From assembly GCF_000189255.1 (NCBI RefSeq), contig NZ_AEVS01000063.1:1-53725 (forward strand): a stretch of DNA of 53,725 bases, written 5' to 3'. The notes beneath the pieces are model-generated. The model did not search any database. It saw only the letters and a list, made by a program, of their open reading frames with translations, and was not told the DNA's origin. Position numbers and translations under genes: made by a program. Positions 36,679 through 46,181 of the stretch are shown here, one piece after another (within the stretch, counting starts at the first letter, position 1; the number at the start of each line of letters is the position of its first letter). The DNA comes from Vibrio brasiliensis LMG 20546. Its GTDB lineage: Bacteria > Pseudomonadota > Gammaproteobacteria > Enterobacterales > Vibrionaceae.

Positions 36679-39600
36679 CTAAGGTTTCTGTGTCACCATT
36701 AACTCTTCGATCAGCTCAGCTAAAGGTTTTGGCTTACCTATTATATATCCCTGAGCGTAATCAACCCCAAGCTCCATCAACTGTTCAATGATATGTGTGT
36801 TCTCAACAAACTCGGCAACCGTCTTCTTACCCATCTGGCGTGCAAGATCATTAATCGACCTAACCATCAGGTGATCCATCTCATTGACATCAATATCCCT
36901 GACAAATATGCCATCAATCTTCACAACATCGACTGGCAGTTTTTTCAGGTAACCAAACGATGACAGACCAGAACCAAAGTCATCCAACGCGATTTGGCAA
37001 CCTAACGCTTTTAGTTGGGTGAAGAACTCAATCGCTTGGTTCATATTGCTCATCGCTGCCGTTTCAGTGATCTCCAGACAGATCTTGTCGCAAGGCACTG
37101 ATGACTGTGACAGCTTGTCTAACAAGAAGCGAATAAACTCCTTGTTACCCATCGAATGCCCTGACAGGTTGATTGAGCATGTGTTTAGATGTTCCAGTAC
37201 TTCAGGGTTACCAGACAGATAATCCAAAGCTTGGGTGACAACCTGCTTATCAAGCAGATGAGCGATATTGTAGCGTTCTGATGCAGGCATAAAGATGCCA
37301 GGAGAAATGTATTCACCCTCAGCATTCTTAATTCGAATCAGAATTTCAAAGTGCATTCCCTGCTCTTCTCCAGTCAAATCCAGAATTTGCTGGGCAAACA
37401 GTTCTATTCGTTGGTTCGCAAGCGCGTCATGGACCAGATTGACACTCTCCATCTCCTGCTCTCGTCGACGCAGTTCTTTATCATCGAGGCAGTACATGCT
37501 GTAGCGGTTGCGGCCTTCTTCTTTGGCAACGTGACACGCGGTATCAGCTTGGGCATGAACCATTTGTGGCGATGACGCAGTATGGTCAATTAAGCGAATA
37601 CCGATTGAGCAGTTAAGATTGAGACGTATATCTTCCCAAATAAAGGCGTGTTCACTGAGCGTAGTGATTATGGTGCCCGCGACCTTTTTCACATCGAGTT
37701 CAGTACAGTCTTTGAGAAGAATCGCAAACTCATCGCCACCCATACGCGCCAATATCGAGTTATACGGCAACACCTCTTCTAACATGCTGGCACAAAACTG
37801 AATAGCAGCATCACCCGCTTCATGTCCGGCAGTATCATTGAGTACTTTGAGCTGGTCGAGGTCGATATACAACATCGCATGAGTTCGAGTGTAACTCGCC
37901 ACTTCACGCAACGCTTTTTCGAGCTCTCGTTCAAAATAGTTACGACTAAAAGTTCCAGTCAGCAGGTCATGCTGTGCCTGATATTGTAACTGTTCCGAAA
38001 GCTTACGGGTCTCAGTGACATCTTCACCAACGATTAGGATATGACCTGACTCGACCAGTGGTCTTATGTTCTCTCGTACCCAAACGGTGTTTCCATTAGC
38101 GTGTCGATATTCGATGTCACGGCGCCAGACACCTTTTATAGCTTGCTTGGGCTGTAGCAGTACCTGCCTTGCAATTAACGCATCAGAATTGAGGTAAAAC
38201 TCTTTCAAACGATGGCCTAACAGTTGATCTGACTTGTAACCTAACAACTGCTCAGCAAACTGATTGACCTGCTGGACGCGATTCTGCTCATCTAAGGTCA
38301 CCATCATCACCGGTTGCTGGTCATAGTAGTGACTGAGATTCGCTTCACGTTGGTAGAGACGCTCTTCGGTTATCTTTCTCGACGTTACATCACGAGCTTC
38401 AAGTAGGTATTGCTTACCGCCCTGAAGTGAAGGGATAGGTTTTAGCGCGACTTCTAACACCATAGAGCCATGTTCAGCATGCCAGATTTCAGCTTCAAAC
38501 TGGGTCGCTGAGTCATCTGATTGTTGTTGGAAGAACAACTGAAGCTGTTTAGCTGCTTCCGCCTCCCAATGGCGATGCTGCCAGATAGGACGGTCAATGC
38601 TAAAGTCTTGGTGATAGAGTAACTCTTGCAGCTTACTGTTACTTGAGGTGATACACCCTTGTGGATCGAGTACGCCGATAAAGTGATAGCTTTGGTCAAA
38701 GACCATTTCAATCAGTGTCTGACTCTCTTTCGCCAATTGTTCGCTGCGCTTTATGCGGCTCAAGTAGTAGACCAACACCATGATCACTACCGTAAGGAAG
38801 ATGGTAATACTACCGATAGCTTTAAGCTCATGGGCATATCGGTCAGCGAAGTCTAGTGGCTTATTAAACAGTGATGAGTCCTCTTCACCATCAATACCCA
38901 GCCCCCATTTAGTCACTGCCTGATAGTCGAGCTTAACCTGAGGGATACCGTGCTTAACGCTTGGTAACGTCGCGTTAGGGTTATCAAGTGCTGCCATAAG
39001 TAGCTCAGCCACTAATTGCCCGTGTTGAAACCCGCTTTGCACTACGCCCCCGACAGCACCATGCCCTAAAGCAAGATCGCGCACCATATAAACCGGTGCT
39101 TTTGACACTTCGTTGAGACGTTTCCATTTATCATGTTCCGCAACTAACTCACCGCCAATTTCACGATCATAAAGCGAGAACAAGACTGCATCACGAAGAC
39201 CGAGTTTAGACAGATGCTCTAACAGTCGCTCATAGCTATCCGGAATATAGGAAACAATTTGGTCACGATATTGTGGATGGTCAGAGAGAAATTGACCAAC
39301 TTGTTGTCGTACCGCTTCACCGCTTACAGAATGGTCACTGACGATGTGTATTAACTTTACCTGAGGCTGGATTCGCTCAATCAGAGAGATATTACTAAAT
39401 AGATCAATATCTTCTACGACTCCAGTGGCATTTAAGTTGTTATGCAGTTCAGGGATGTAATTGTTTATTCCACCAAATATAACCGGCACATCACCAATCT
39501 CATCAGCCAGCTGGTTCATTAGCTTCAGCGCGTTGTTGTCACTAACAACGATCGCCTGAAAGTTCTCTTGCTCGAACTTGGTTTTGTAGAGTTGGTACAA

Positions 39601-39837
39601 GCGTTCAAAGTAAGTGTCATTCTGAATTCGCTTGCTATCCAGATAGAGAACCCGGGTCGGAATTCCCGAGCCCTTTAGCTGGGTATCCAGCCCATGTTGG
39701 AAGGCATCCGTCCAGAAAAAGCCTTGATGGTAGGAATGAACTATCAGCACATCTTTATCATGCGCCTGGGTAAACGAACTACAAATTATCGCTAGAAGGA
39801 ATAGACATAAACGCACTAAAATGTGTCTCAGTACCAA
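36679..39837 (-). CDS. Periplasmic-sensor PAS-GGDEF-EAL cyclic-di-GMP protein
   Basis: 1052 residues. A signal sequence (to about residue 25) precedes a periplasmic ABC-type substrate-binding domain (about 28-320; VLIVHSYHQGFFWTDAFQHG), a membrane helix (about 341-360), two PAS domains (about 370-610), a GGDEF domain with intact GGDEF near residue 699 and an EAL domain from about residue 800. The EAL motif reads EIL (FEILIRI, ~829), with catalytic NLSG, EITE, DDFGSGLSSFGYL and K in VVKIDG present, so phosphodiesterase activity is likely. No RxxD inhibitory site precedes GGDEF. It probably couples a small-molecule signal to c-di-GMP; ligand unknown. Divergent from asnC. Confidence 0.92.
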   Translation of the reverse strand: MVLRHILVRLCLFLLAIICSSFTQAHDKDVLIVHSYHQGFFWTDAFQHGLDTQLKGSGIPTRVLYLDSKRIQNDTYFERLYQLYKTKFEQENFQAIVVSDNNALKLMNQLADEIGDVPVIFGGINNYIPELHNNLNATGVVEDIDLFSNISLIERIQPQVKLIHIVSDHSVSGEAVRQQVGQFLSDHPQYRDQIVSYIPDSYERLLEHLSKLGLRDAVLFSLYDREIGGELVAEHDKWKRLNEVSKAPVYMVRDLALGHGAVGGVVQSGFQHGQLVAELLMAALDNPNATLPSVKHGIPQVKLDYQAVTKWGLGIDGEEDSSLFNKPLDFADRYAHELKAIGSITIFLTVVIMVLVYYLSRIKRSEQLAKESQTLIEMVFDQSYHFIGVLDPQGCITSSNSKLQELLYHQDFSIDRPIWQHRHWEAEAAKQLQLFFQQQSDDSATQFEAEIWHAEHGSMVLEVALKPIPSLQGGKQYLLEARDVTSRKITEERLYQREANLSHYYDQQPVMMVTLDEQNRVQQVNQFAEQLLGYKSDQLLGHRLKEFYLNSDALIARQVLLQPKQAIKGVWRRDIEYRHANGNTVWVRENIRPLVESGHILIVGEDVTETRKLSEQLQYQAQHDLLTGTFSRNYFERELEKALREVASYTRTHAMLYIDLDQLKVLNDTAGHEAGDAAIQFCASMLEEVLPYNSILARMGGDEFAILLKDCTELDVKKVAGTIITTLSEHAFIWEDIRLNLNCSIGIRLIDHTASSPQMVHAQADTACHVAKEEGRNRYSMYCLDDKELRRREQEMESVNLVHDALANQRIELFAQQILDLTGEEQGMHFEILIRIKNAEGEYISPGIFMPASERYNIAHLLDKQVVTQALDYLSGNPEVLEHLNTCSINLSGHSMGNKEFIRFLLDKLSQSSVPCDKICLEITETAAMSNMNQAIEFFTQLKALGCQIALDDFGSGLSSFGYLKKLPVDVVKIDGIFVRDIDVNEMDHLMVRSINDLARQMGKKTVAEFVENTHIIEQLMELGVDYAQGYIIGKPKPLAELIEELMVTQKP

Positions 39838-39917
39838 AAATTATAATTACTATTGTATCACCACTGGTGATAGTTTGTACTAAAGCCGTAACAATTACGT
39901 GAATTACAAGGAGTTAC

Positions 39918-40382
39918 ATGCAGGCTCATAATATTAAGCTAGATGACTTAGACAAAGCTATCCTCAAAACACTGATGGAAGATGCACGTACTCCCTATGC
40001 AGAAATGGCCAAGCTATTTGAAGTGAGTCCGGCGACGATTCACGTCCGCATCGAGAAGATGAAATCTGCGGATATCATTCAGGGAACGGAGGTGATCGTT
40101 GATACCAAAAAGCTCGGTTACGACGTGTGTTGCTTTATTGGAATCAACCTTAACGCTGCGCGTGACTACCACTCAGCGTTGGAAAAACTCAATGCACTTG
40201 AGGAAGTGGTTGAAGCCTACTACACCACAGGTGCCTATAATATCTTCGTCAAGTTGATGTGTCGTTCAATTGAAGAATTGCAGTACGTACTTATCGATAA
40301 GCTGCAAGCGATTGACGAAGTGCAATCAACTGAGACGCTGATTTCGCTGCAAAACCCTATCAACCGCAACGTTAACCCATAA
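39918..40382 (+). CDS. asnC: Transcriptional regulator AsnC
   Basis: Lrp/AsnC-family regulator, 154 residues. The helix-turn-helix spans about residues 25-50 (PYAEMAKLFEVSPATIHVRIEKM), and the RAM effector domain follows (VVEAYYTTGAYNIFVKLMCRSIEELQYVLIDKLQAIDEVQSTETLISLQNP), very near E. coli AsnC, an asparagine-responsive activator of asnA. Here the divergent neighbour is the GGDEF-EAL protein; asnA is not in the window. An AAGGAG lies 8 bases before the ATG. Confidence 0.94.
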   Translation: MQAHNIKLDDLDKAILKTLMEDARTPYAEMAKLFEVSPATIHVRIEKMKSADIIQGTEVIVDTKKLGYDVCCFIGINLNAARDYHSALEKLNALEEVVEAYYTTGAYNIFVKLMCRSIEELQYVLIDKLQAIDEVQSTETLISLQNPINRNVNP

Positions 40383-40406
40383 AAAAACTCGCCGAGGCGA
40401 GTTTTT
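40383..40406. terminator. Bidirectional terminator after asnC
   Basis: Stem AAAAACTCGC / GCGAGTTTTT with CGAG loop, immediately after the asnC stop and facing the next minus-strand gene. Confidence 0.88.
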
Positions 40407-40421
40407 CAATTGAGTAATCTG

Positions 40422-40706
40422 CTATTTTTCAGCAAGGTACTTTTTAAGATCTTCCACAGATATTCCCTGGTCAGCAATCTCTTTAGCCAGAGACTCGACC
40501 TGCTCACCTTTGCGAGACTCAATTACCTGTTGAAACTGATAAACCATATCGCGAAGAATTGGTAGTGGCACTTGTTTTGCTGCACTGCGAATGCGCTCAC
40601 CACTTTGGTTACCCAATTCACTCAACAATTTACCAAACATAATTTTTTCCGGAGAATCTTCTAGTTGCTCCAGAAGACGAGCCATTTCATAAGTCGTCAT
40701 TGACAT
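40422..40706 (-). CDS. Small helical hypothetical protein
   Basis: 94 residues, not recognised. It is predicted largely alpha-helical and acidic, with MARLLEQLEDSPEKIMFGKLLSELGNQ and a C-terminal helix ISVEDLKKYLAEK. No signal or membrane segment. No good Shine-Dalgarno precedes either of the first two ATGs. A perfect DnaA box TTATCCACA (40716-40724) lies just upstream of the start. Downstream of the Bcr-type transporter on the same strand, separated by 84 bases. Confidence 0.65.
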   Translation of the reverse strand: MSMTTYEMARLLEQLEDSPEKIMFGKLLSELGNQSGERIRSAAKQVPLPILRDMVYQFQQVIESRKGEQVESLAKEIADQGISVEDLKKYLAEK

Positions 40707-40789
40707 CGTAGCGATTTATCCACACATCTCGATATAAGAAGCTCAAATATACATCGTTTTATTTATTTATCAAAGCTTGTCTAAGTTAA

Positions 40790-41983
40790 TTAAGCCATCG
40801 CATGATGCCAGTCTCGGCCCTTTCTCGACCAAAGAATAGCTAACGCCGGTGCGATAATAATCATCAGTGTCGCAATCATGATCTGAGGTTCCATTCCTAA
40901 ACGTTGAACCGTACCCACTACCAGACCCGAACCGCTCATCTGGAACAGACCCAACAGTGCCGCCGCTGTTCCTGCTTTGTCGCCAAATGGAGCCAGCGCT
41001 TTGCCTGCTGCTGCACCAAGAATCCATGCGAAGCCTATCGATGACATGAAAATTGGCAACATAAACGCCATTGCGGTTGCTTGGCCATTAAGCATAAGCA
41101 TCACCAAACCAGCAACGATTAACGTCACAATACCTACGGTTAGTGCCATATGGGTACCGAATCGGTCCATAAACTTAGGAGCACTCATACATGCGATGAT
41201 GTTTATTGCAGCATTGATTCCGAACCACATGGTGAACTCATTCATGGTTAACCCTAGGTTTTCCATCAGAACAACTGGTGCTGATGTTACATAGCCTAGG
41301 ATCACTGCCATCGCTAACATGCACAAGGTCGCGTGGAAAAGAAACGAAGGTGTTTTAATAACATCTAAGTAGCGATTGAGTTTGAATACCGGCTCTTTGC
41401 TCAGTTGTGGATTTGTTTCTTTCAACCCCATCCATAACATCACTAGTACTACTACAGCAAAGCCAGCCATAAAGCTGAAGTTTGAACGCCAACCAAATTG
41501 CTGGGTTAACCAGCTACCAAGAATTGGGGCAAGTGCCGGAATAAAGCAGATAGCACCATTTAGATAGCTGATCATTTTACCGCTTTTCTGCGGACCGAAT
41601 ATATCGCGAACTGTTGCAAAGGCTGCTACCGATGTCGCGCACGCACCTAAGCCTTGTAGCAAACGAGAGACGAGCATCCACTCTATGTTTTGAGCACTCC
41701 ACGCCAATAAAGCGCTCATCGCGTAGATACTAACCCCTCCCAATGCAACAGTTCGACGTCCTAGTTTATCTGCCAATGGACCAGCAAAAAGCTGGCCTAC
41801 ACCCATAGCAAATAAGAACCATGTAATTGTGTCTTGCGCTAGCGCGTGTTCCACGTGGAACGTTGATGAAATCAGTGGTAGTGCAGGTAGATAGATATCG
41901 ATGGCCAAAGGGCTAAATAGCACCAGTAGTGTAAGTAGTACTAATTGACTCTTTGTTGGATCATTGTAAGTTGCCGACTGCAC
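40790..41983 (-). CDS. Bcr/CflA-family MFS drug exporter
   Basis: 397-residue, 12-helix major facilitator transporter. LFSPLAIDIYLPALPLIS in helix 1, the loop 2-3 motif GPLADKLGRRTVALGG and helix-5 motif ICFIPALAPILGSWLTQQFGWR (antiporter motif C) mark the Bcr/CflA group, which exports bicyclomycin, chloramphenicol or similar. The start is GTG at 41983 with GGAG six bases upstream. Divergent from a LysR regulator with a dyad between them. A parS palindrome lies within the coding sequence at 41847-41862. Confidence 0.9.
   Translation of the reverse strand: MQSATYNDPTKSQLVLLTLLVLFSPLAIDIYLPALPLISSTFHVEHALAQDTITWFLFAMGVGQLFAGPLADKLGRRTVALGGVSIYAMSALLAWSAQNIEWMLVSRLLQGLGACATSVAAFATVRDIFGPQKSGKMISYLNGAICFIPALAPILGSWLTQQFGWRSNFSFMAGFAVVVLVMLWMGLKETNPQLSKEPVFKLNRYLDVIKTPSFLFHATLCMLAMAVILGYVTSAPVVLMENLGLTMNEFTMWFGINAAINIIACMSAPKFMDRFGTHMALTVGIVTLIVAGLVMLMLNGQATAMAFMLPIFMSSIGFAWILGAAAGKALAPFGDKAGTAAALLGLFQMSGSGLVVGTVQRLGMEPQIMIATLMIIIAPALAILWSRKGRDWHHAMA
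41847..41862. other. parS-like centromere site (Pseudomonas-type palindrome)
   Basis: TGTTCCACGTGGAACG has the 14-bp perfect palindrome GTTCCACGTGGAAC, which is the consensus ParB site of Pseudomonas and a variant of GTTTCACGTGAAAC. It is in the coding sequence of the Bcr-type gene and is 3.2 kb from the next parS. Confidence 0.7.
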
Positions 41984-42018
41984 GTGATTCTCCGCTGCGC
42001 ATGATGAAATTGCCTATA

Positions 42019-42046
42019 TAGTAGGCTAAACTAGATATGCCTACTA
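42019..42046. promoter_or_regulatory. Inverted repeat between the LysR and Bcr-type genes
   Basis: TAGTAGGC (42019-42026) and GCCTACTA (42039-42046), separated by 12 bases, form an 8-bp perfect dyad centred in the divergent gap. It is a candidate operator for the LysR protein that would control both genes. Confidence 0.5.
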
Positions 42047-42088
42047 ATGACGTATTGTCATCAAAGTTATTCCCCCAGAGAATTACTC

Positions 42089-43030
42089 ATGAATATAGAG
42101 AAACTTGCTCGAATTGATCTGAATTTGTTGGTTTGTTTACGGGTTCTGATCGAAGAACTCAATGTTACGCGAGCAGCACATAGGCTCTGCTTAAGTCAGT
42201 CTGCAGTCAGTAAAAATCTTGCCAAGCTAAGAGTTCAGTTTGATGACCCTCTATTTGTTCGTCACGCTCATGGATTGAAGCCAACACCAAAAGCGCTGTT
42301 TCTAAAACCGAAGCTTGAAATACTAATTAACCAACTTGAGCAGTTAACACAACCAGAGCAATTCTCACCAAGCTCGAGTGACTACCGCTATCAAATCGCT
42401 GCAGTAGAGAGTGTTTACCCTCTGATTTTGCCCCACTTTTTGCCTGAGATATTTAATCGTGCTCCCGGTGTGACCATTAGTACCCATGCCTGGTCTGAAG
42501 ATACTTTTCGCCAAATTCAACGGGGCGAGATTGATTTGGGAATAACAGGCAAGGATATCGATATCAATGATGCAAAGCTCACCATGCTGCCTCCCAATGA
42601 TATCTGTGAGCAGGAAATCTATCGCGATAACCAAATGTGTTTAGTACGCAAAGACCATCCCGCATTGAACCAAACCTGGAACTTAGATAACTTTTTAGCG
42701 CAACGCCATGTACAAGTGCGATGTGATGGCAATGAGCGATGGCTACTAGACTACCGTTTGGCGGACATAGGTAAAGAACGCGACATTGCCATTACTGTAC
42801 CCGACTTTAATAGTGCCGCTAGCTTGTGCTCTTACACCGATTTCGTTTTTACCGCTCCCAGTCATTTCGTTAAGCTTGCCTCAAAGCAACTAGATTCAAC
42901 TGTGCTTCCACTACCTATGGAATTCCCTCCTATGGCTTACACGCTGTTTTGGCACCGCGACAGAGAAAATGACCCTGCATTGTCCTGGTTACGACAAATC
43001 ATTCGGGATAAAACCACAGCGCTTAGATAA
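42089..43030 (+). CDS. LysR-family transcriptional regulator
   Basis: 313-residue LysR regulator. The helix-turn-helix is NVTRAAHRLCLSQSAVSKNLAKLRVQFDDPLFVRHAHGLKPT at about residues 20-60, followed by the periplasmic-binding-type effector domain. I start at the ATG at 42089 (MNIEKLARIDLNLL), the usual N-terminal form; an upstream in-frame ATG at 42047 lies right after the dyad and lacks a ribosome site. It is divergent from the Bcr/CflA exporter, a common arrangement for a local regulator; effector unknown. Confidence 0.88.
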   Translation: MNIEKLARIDLNLLVCLRVLIEELNVTRAAHRLCLSQSAVSKNLAKLRVQFDDPLFVRHAHGLKPTPKALFLKPKLEILINQLEQLTQPEQFSPSSSDYRYQIAAVESVYPLILPHFLPEIFNRAPGVTISTHAWSEDTFRQIQRGEIDLGITGKDIDINDAKLTMLPPNDICEQEIYRDNQMCLVRKDHPALNQTWNLDNFLAQRHVQVRCDGNERWLLDYRLADIGKERDIAITVPDFNSAASLCSYTDFVFTAPSHFVKLASKQLDSTVLPLPMEFPPMAYTLFWHRDRENDPALSWLRQIIRDKTTALR

Positions 43031-43130
43031 TTTGCAGGCTGACGGTAAAAAGAGTAGCTTATTCGCATCGTCCAATTGAGTGAATCATCGTCTAAATGGA
43101 CACCCATACCAAAATGAAGGATTAACACAG

Positions 43131-44921
43131 ATGCTAACTACTACAGAGCAGCGTTTGACTGCGATTCGACAATGGCTAGCGCAGCACAATATTGATGCCC
43201 TGCTCGTTCCACATGAAGACGAGTATTTAGGTGAATATGTTCCGGCTCATAACGAGCGTCTTCACTGGCTAACAGGTTTCACAGGTTCAGCTGGCGCAGC
43301 AGTAATTACTCAAGAGAAAGCAGCGATTTTCGTAGATGGGCGCTATACGGTTCAGGTCACTAAACAGGTACCTTCTGAGCTGTTTGAATACCGCCATTTG
43401 ATCGAAGAGCCGGCTCTGGATTGGATTCAAACTCACCTTAATTCTGGTGGTTCAGTCGCAATTGACCCACGTATGCACAATTCAGCGTGGCTAGAAGCAG
43501 CTCAGTCGAAGCTGGCTGGTAAAATTGAGCTTACAATTTTAGACAGTAATCCTATCGATCAACTGTGGCACGATCGCCCAACACCTGTTATTTCAGATGT
43601 TCGTCTTATGGCAACAGAGTCTGTAGGCCAATCTAGCGAAAGTAAACGTCAGGAAATCGCACAACTTGTAACTAAAGCTGGCGGCGACGCAGCGGTTATT
43701 ACCGCACTAGACTCTGTCTGTTGGCTGCTTAACGTTCGTGGTCTTGATGTATCGCGCCTACCTGTTTTGCTGTCACATGCAATCATTCATGCGGATTCAA
43801 GCGTCGAGTTCTTCCTCGATCCAGCTCGTCTTTCTGATGACTTCGCTAGCCATGTAGGCAGCGGTGTCACTGTCCACCACCCTGATTCACTTCAAGCACG
43901 AGTTGAAGCTTTATCTGGCAAGAAAGTACTGCTCGACCCATCAACGAGTAATGCGTGGTTTAAGCTAGTTCTGCAAAACTCTGGCGCAACAGTAATTAGT
44001 GCGGCAGACCCTTGTCTGATGCCAAAAGCAGCCAAGAATGAAGTCGAGATTGCAGGCATGAAAGCGTGTCATATTCGCGATGGTGTCGCGATGTGTAAAT
44101 TCTTAACTTGGCTTGATGCTGAAGTCGCTGCGAATAACCTACACGATGAAGCGATTCTGTCAGATAAGCTGGAAAGCTTCAGACAGCAAGATCCATCCCT
44201 TATGGATCTGAGTTTTGACACCATCTCTGCTGCAGGTGGCAACGCTGCAATGTGTCACTACAACCATGAGAACCAACCTGAACCTGGTAAGTTAGAACTT
44301 AACACTCTTTACTTAGTCGATTCAGGTGGCCAGTACTTAGACGGTACAACAGATATCACTCGTACCGTTGCGATCGGTCAGCCAACTAATGAGATGATTA
44401 ATCAATTCACTCTTGCCCTAAAAGGTCATATTGGTGTTGCCCGAGCACGTTTCCCTAAAGGTACTCGTGGTTACCAAATCGATACTTTAGCGCGTCAGCA
44501 CTTATGGGCAGAAGGTTACGATTACGATCATGGTACTGGTCATGGTGTCGGTCACTTCCTAAGTGTTCACGAAGGTCCAGCAAGCATTTCTAAGAAGCAA
44601 ATCGATGTCCCTATCACTAAAGGCATGGTGCTATCTAACGAACCTGGTTACTACCGTGCCGATGCATTTGGTATTCGTATCGAAAACCTTGAGCTGGTTG
44701 TCGAGACAGAAACAAATGGCGACTTCCCAGTGCTTTCGTTTGAATCACTAACTCGCTGTCCAATTGACGTACGAAACATCAATGTCGATATGCTGACTCG
44801 TCCAGAGCTTAAGTGGCTTAACGATTATCATCAAAAGGTATGGGATGACATCAGTCCACTGGTTGAAGGTGAAGTTAAACAGTGGCTAGAAACAGCAACT
44901 CAGCCATTGGCTCACTGCTAG
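43131..44921 (+). CDS. M24-family aminopeptidase P (Xaa-Pro aminopeptidase)
   Basis: 596-residue metalloprotease. Two creatinase-like N-terminal domains (LTAIRQWLAQHNIDALLVPHEDEYL) precede the pita-bread catalytic domain. The five metal ligands are present: Asp in LVDSGGQYL, Asp in DGTTDITRT, His in GTGHGVGHFLSVHEGP, Glu in LSNEPGYYRA and Glu in IRIENLELVV. The length and C-terminal domain match the long eukaryote-like aminopeptidase P rather than E. coli PepP (441). Start at ATG 43131, with AAGGA upstream; GGC at 43080-43130 is leader. Confidence 0.9.
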   Translation: MLTTTEQRLTAIRQWLAQHNIDALLVPHEDEYLGEYVPAHNERLHWLTGFTGSAGAAVITQEKAAIFVDGRYTVQVTKQVPSELFEYRHLIEEPALDWIQTHLNSGGSVAIDPRMHNSAWLEAAQSKLAGKIELTILDSNPIDQLWHDRPTPVISDVRLMATESVGQSSESKRQEIAQLVTKAGGDAAVITALDSVCWLLNVRGLDVSRLPVLLSHAIIHADSSVEFFLDPARLSDDFASHVGSGVTVHHPDSLQARVEALSGKKVLLDPSTSNAWFKLVLQNSGATVISAADPCLMPKAAKNEVEIAGMKACHIRDGVAMCKFLTWLDAEVAANNLHDEAILSDKLESFRQQDPSLMDLSFDTISAAGGNAAMCHYNHENQPEPGKLELNTLYLVDSGGQYLDGTTDITRTVAIGQPTNEMINQFTLALKGHIGVARARFPKGTRGYQIDTLARQHLWAEGYDYDHGTGHGVGHFLSVHEGPASISKKQIDVPITKGMVLSNEPGYYRADAFGIRIENLELVVETETNGDFPVLSFESLTRCPIDVRNINVDMLTRPELKWLNDYHQKVWDDISPLVEGEVKQWLETATQPLAHC

Positions 44922-44944
44922 TCTTAGCTCTTTTACTAGATAGC

Positions 44945-44972
44945 AAAAGGCTCTCCAATGGAGAGCCTTTTT
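44945..44972. terminator. Bidirectional terminator after the M24 peptidase
   Basis: Stem AAAAGGCTCTCC / GGAGAGCCTTTT with AAT loop and T-tract. Confidence 0.92.
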
Positions 44973-45008
44973 TATATAACGAATCTAATGCGATCCTACA
45001 CGTCTGGA

Positions 45009-45024
45009 TGTTTCACGTGAAACA
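45009..45024. other. parS centromere site, perfect consensus
   Basis: TGTTTCACGTGAAACA is the exact 16-bp ParB-binding consensus of bacterial chromosomes. It is in the short gap between the aminopeptidase terminator and the end of thiH. Confidence 0.95.
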
Positions 45025-45038
45025 CTACTTGCTTGTTT

Positions 45039-46166
45039 CTATCCGGAATACGCAGAGTGCCAATCACGCCAAACAGGGTCAAAGCCCTTAGCTCTTATCA
45101 TTGACTCAACAGATGCTGCACTTCTTTCGTCACTGATTTCAAACTGCTCTAGTTCGACTTCATCCGAGGCGTATCCGCCAGGCTGAGTCTTCGAAGCCGC
45201 AGACATACTGGTAATCCCTAAAGGTAATACATTGTCTCTAAACATTGGTGACTCACGTGTGGATAGAGACAACTCTACTTCAGGGTTTAGTAGACGATAA
45301 GCACATATCAACTGAACCAGTTGTTTGTCTGTCATCACGGACTTAGGTTGTAACAGGTTGTTCGAACTTTCCCCTTCACATGGACGTAAGCGAGGAAATG
45401 AAATCGAATATCTTGTCTGCCAATAGGTGCGTTCTAGATACTCCAGATGAGCTGCAACATAGAAGCAGTCCGTGCGCCACTCATCCAATCCTATCAAAGC
45501 GCCAATGCCAATTTTGTCGATTCCTGCCCTAGCTAACCTGTCTGGAGTATCAAGACGATAGTCAAAATCCATCTTGTTGCCCCTCAGGTGGTGTCGAGCA
45601 TAAGTAGAAGGATTATAAGTTTCCTGATAGACCATCACAGCATCTAAGCCGAGTGTTTTTAGCTCCGCGTAATCCTGCTGATTTAAAGGCTGAACTTCCA
45701 TCGCGAGATAATTGAATTGCTGCTTTATCAGCGGCACCATTTCGCGGAAGTAATTCATCCCAACCTTAGTTTCATGCTCACCGGTTACAAGCAATACACT
45801 GTCGAACTTCATCTCCTTGATTGCTTTAACCTCATCCTCGACTTCTTGCTTGTTTAGCGTCCTGCGCTTGATGCGGTTCTCCATCGAGAACCCGCAATAG
45901 GTACACGCATTGGCACACAAGTTAGAGAGATAAAGAGGAATATAGAGCGACATCGTATTGCCGAAACGATTACGGGTGGCTGAGTAAGAAAGCTGTGCCA
46001 TCTGCTCAAGATAAGGTTCAGCTGCGGGAGAAATCAGAGCCTTAAAATCTTCAAGGTTACGCTTTGGTTTACTGAGGGCAACTTCCACATCTTGAGCTGT
46101 TTTGGCATAAATAGACATAGATATATCATGCCAATTTAGTTGCTTAAACTGTTCAACAAAACTCAT
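45039..46166 (-). CDS. thiH: Tyrosine lyase ThiH
   Basis: Radical SAM enzyme that cleaves tyrosine to dehydroglycine for the thiazole ring of thiamine. Cluster cysteines Cys84, Cys88 and Cys91 lie in NLCANACTYCGFS. RKRRTLNKQEVEDEVKAIKEMKFDSVLLVTGEHE and SISFPRLRPCEGESS are ThiH signatures. 375 residues. Last gene of the thiCEFSGH operon, 15 bases after thiG. No terminator hairpin is seen before the parS. Confidence 0.96.
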   Translation of the reverse strand: MSFVEQFKQLNWHDISMSIYAKTAQDVEVALSKPKRNLEDFKALISPAAEPYLEQMAQLSYSATRNRFGNTMSLYIPLYLSNLCANACTYCGFSMENRIKRRTLNKQEVEDEVKAIKEMKFDSVLLVTGEHETKVGMNYFREMVPLIKQQFNYLAMEVQPLNQQDYAELKTLGLDAVMVYQETYNPSTYARHHLRGNKMDFDYRLDTPDRLARAGIDKIGIGALIGLDEWRTDCFYVAAHLEYLERTYWQTRYSISFPRLRPCEGESSNNLLQPKSVMTDKQLVQLICAYRLLNPEVELSLSTRESPMFRDNVLPLGITSMSAASKTQPGGYASDEVELEQFEISDERSAASVESMIRAKGFDPVWRDWHSAYSG

Positions 46167-46181
46167 TTGTTTCCCCTGTGG

